The position numbers were made by a program, and so were the translations under genes. This document shows positions 62,358 through 64,000 of a DNA stretch of 64,000 nucleotides, piece after piece; positions within the stretch are counted from its first letter, which is position 1; every line of letters begins with the position of its first letter. This DNA is from Streptomyces sp. LUP30 (GTDB lineage Bacteria > Actinomycetota > Actinomycetes > Streptomycetales > Streptomycetaceae). Below the pieces are notes generated by a model. That model was not told the DNA's origin. It saw only the letters and a program-made list of their open reading frames with translations, and did not search any database. The stretch covers positions 1-64,000 of the forward strand of contig NZ_MJAJ01000020.1 of assembly GCF_001746365.1 (NCBI RefSeq), in the 5' to 3' direction.

Positions 62358-64000
62358 TCATCCGGCCGGAGCCGGCCGCGGGTCGGGTGGGGGCAGTCCC
62401 ACTTTTCTCCGGCCCTCGGCGAGTTCGTCGAGGAGTTCGGCGAGCCGCTCCCGGTGCCGGTCGGTGAGCCGCCCGGTGTCGTCGAGGTGGACGGCGCAGG
62501 CGGTGGTCGTGTCGACGAGCCGTTCGAGAGCGGCGGCGACCTCGTCGGTGCCCTCCGTGTGCCGGGCCAGGGCGGGCAGTTCGTGGGCGGCGAGTGCGCT
62601 GGCGGTGCGGGCCTCGGCGAGCGTGCGATAGGCCTCTCGGCGCAGGGTCCACCGGGTGACCCGGTCGTCGGAGCTGTTGACGCCGTCGGAGCCGTCGGAG
62701 CCGTCGGAGCCGTCGAGGACGTGTACGAGGTAGGCGTGCGCGGCGTCGGCGGCCGCGGCGAGTCGGGCGCGCACCTGCCCGCCCCGCTGCCCCGGCATCG
62801 GCAGATGTCCGACGATCAGGACGATCGCGCAGGCCAGCAGGGTTTCGGCGATCCGCGCGGCGGAGGCCTGGGGCTCCCCGCCGACCATCACCAAGGACAG
62901 CACCAGCACGGTGGCGACGGCGGTCTGCGCGGCGAAGTGCCGGGTCGACGCGGGGATGAGCGCCCCGCACAACGCCACCAGCGCCACCAGGCCCTCGGGC
63001 CGGGGCAGCACGGCTGCGCATCCGGCGAACACCAGCGCCCCGAGCACGGTCCCCGCGGCCCGGCACAGCACGCGCGACACCAGCGGCCCGAGGTCGGGCT
63101 TGACCAGGAAGACGGCGGTGGCGGGCAGCCAGTACCAGTGGGTGTGCCGGCCGTACCACTGGGAGTGGTACAGGGCCTGCGCGACAGCGGCGCTGGCCCC
63201 GAAGGAGAGCGCGACCCGTAGCCCGTACTCGCGTCCGCCCGGCCCGAAGGCGGCGCGCAGCAGGTCGCGTGCGCTGCGTCGGCGGGTGTGCAGGTCGCCT
63301 CCGTCGCCCTGGTCGAAGGCGTCGGCGGCGCGCAGCAGGGCGTCGTCGAGGGCGCGCAGGGCGGGCCCGGACCGCGACGGCGCGGGCAGCGGCCCGGGAT
63401 GTGTGTTCTCGCGCACGGCGGCGGCGAGCCGTCGGGGGCCGACGGAGGACCGTTCGCAAAGCGGCTCCCCGGCCCAGGCGAGCGCGGTCGCCGCCTCGGC
63501 GAGCGGCAGCGCGGCGGCGTACTGGGCGTGCAGCCTCCGCTCGGCCGAGGAACTGGCGTAGCGCCGCAGCCGGGGCCCGGCCAGGGCGTCCTGGGCGTGG
63601 TCGAGGGCGGCGGTGAGGGCGGCACGGCGGGCGATCGCGTCCTCGGCGCCGGCCGCGTCGAGGAGTTCCGCGACGGCGTCGTACACGCGTGCCACCGCGT
63701 CCCGTTCCCCGTCGAACCGGAAGTCCCCGGTCATCCCACCGGGCGTGGGCAGGGCCAGCCGCAGCGCGAGCAGCCAGCCCGCCCCGGCGAGGAACGCCAG
63801 GGCGCGGATCCAGCCCGACCCGGGGACCGGCATCCCCGCGCCGATCGCCGCGCCCACCAGCAACTGCGTGCCCGCCCCGGAGGCGACCGGTCCGACCGCG
63901 CTCATCTTGCCGGCGAGGAGCCCCAGACCGGTGAGGACGGCGGTCAGCGCGACGGCTCCGACCCGGTCCCCCGCATACACCCCGACCAGCAGGCCTGCCG
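62358..64000 (-). CDS. FUSC-family membrane protein, 5' end outside window
   Basis: Membrane protein of the fusaric-acid-resistance/YccS-like family, read from the right window edge (the frame is open to 64000, residues AGLLVGVYAGDRVGAV), so the true start is outside. About 540 residues are visible. An N-terminal hydrophobic block is followed by a cytoplasmic helical region (ERDAVARVYDAVAELLDAAG), then a second hydrophobic block (LRVALSFGASAAVAQALYHS, then YWLPATAVFLVKPDLGPLVSRV) and a C-terminal helical domain. The DGSDGSDGSDG segment near residue 425 is a small tandem repeat. FUSC proteins export aromatic acids or other small compounds; the substrate is unknown. Confidence 0.88.
   Translation of the reverse strand, partial: AGLLVGVYAGDRVGAVALTAVLTGLGLLAGKMSAVGPVASGAGTQLLVGAAIGAGMPVPGSGWIRALAFLAGAGWLLALRLALPTPGGMTGDFRFDGERDAVARVYDAVAELLDAAGAEDAIARRAALTAALDHAQDALAGPRLRRYASSSAERRLHAQYAAALPLAEAATALAWAGEPLCERSSVGPRRLAAAVRENTHPGPLPAPSRSGPALRALDDALLRAADAFDQGDGGDLHTRRRSARDLLRAAFGPGGREYGLRVALSFGASAAVAQALYHSQWYGRHTHWYWLPATAVFLVKPDLGPLVSRVLCRAAGTVLGALVFAGCAAVLPRPEGLVALVALCGALIPASTRHFAAQTAVATVLVLSLVMVGGEPQASAARIAETLLACAIVLIVGHLPMPGQRGGQVRARLAAAADAAHAYLVHVLDGSDGSDGSDGVNSSDDRVTRWTLRREAYRTLAEARTASALAAHELPALARHTEGTDEVAAALERLVDTTTACAVHLDDTGRLTDRHRERLAELLDELAEGRRKVGLPPPDPRPAPAG

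Overview
The window is chromosomal DNA from a Streptomyces (or a very close relative). Three things point there: very high G+C with strong third-position GC bias, frequent GTG starts, and gene order. The order pgi / rbpA-like / secG-tpiA-pgk / gap / M14 carboxypeptidase / whiA-yvcK-rapZ-uvrC / PfkB kinase / uvrA / aroQ / uvrB is the conserved core order of the genus. I saw no rRNA or tRNA gene, CRISPR array, complete insertion sequence or prophage, and no antibiotic biosynthesis cluster.

Layout. 1-1.2 kb: 3' end of an FtsX-like ABC permease. 1.3-8.5 kb: central glycolysis on the minus strand (pgi, tpiA, pgk, gap) with secG, an RbpA-family protein and an MFS exporter. 8.8-17.2 kb: a large secreted zinc carboxypeptidase, then uvrC-rapZ-yvcK-whiA joined by overlapping stop/start codons. 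17.5-24.5 kb: an XRE-like regulator, a PfkB kinase, uvrA with a histone-like tail, a mycothiol-dependent-enzyme family protein and an MBL-fold hydrolase. 24.5-29.2 kb: an accessory module (DHA2 exporter, thioredoxin-reductase-like flavoprotein, divergent TetR regulator) bordered by gene wreckage. The wreckage comprises an MFS start fused to an alpha/beta-hydrolase end, and the last third of a second MBL gene. 29.5-34.4 kb: a polar amino-acid ABC transporter, aroQ, a frameshifted S66 peptidase relic and an MHS-family transporter. 34.3-40 kb: a ChaA-like antiporter, a small dimeric-barrel protein, a TerC-family protein behind a manganese (yybP-ykoY) riboswitch, and two TerD-family proteins. 40.1-50.2 kb: uvrB, an MHYT membrane sensor, a secreted GDPD, ogt, a pseudouridine catabolic pair (psuG plus kinase), a methyltransferase, corA and a PPOX-fold protein. 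50.2-64 kb: a uridine-kinase-like protein, a DUF2293 protein, a DUF1772 protein, gltD, a MocR-type regulator, an XRE/DUF397 pair with a decayed methyltransferase beside it, a leaderless ATP-binding (HATPase) gene, an ABC exporter, a 58-residue small protein, a DUF899 protein and a FUSC-family protein cut by the window edge.

Functional themes. All three UvrABC subunits plus ogt give nucleotide-excision and alkylation repair. The whiA operon couples sporulation control with the YvcK and RapZ metabolic and RNA-linked regulators. Glycolytic enzymes sit beside protein export (secG). The TerC/TerD group together with the Mn2+ riboswitch suggests metal and envelope stress handling.

The most interesting items are: the TerC-leader riboswitch, whose aptamer closing strand is also a perfect anti-Shine-Dalgarno; the rearranged TetR/flavoprotein/exporter module; the leaderless promoter with two adjacent palindromes at 57.46-57.52 kb; and several decayed genes and tandem-repeat arrays. 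I did not find a system that I can claim is wholly new.
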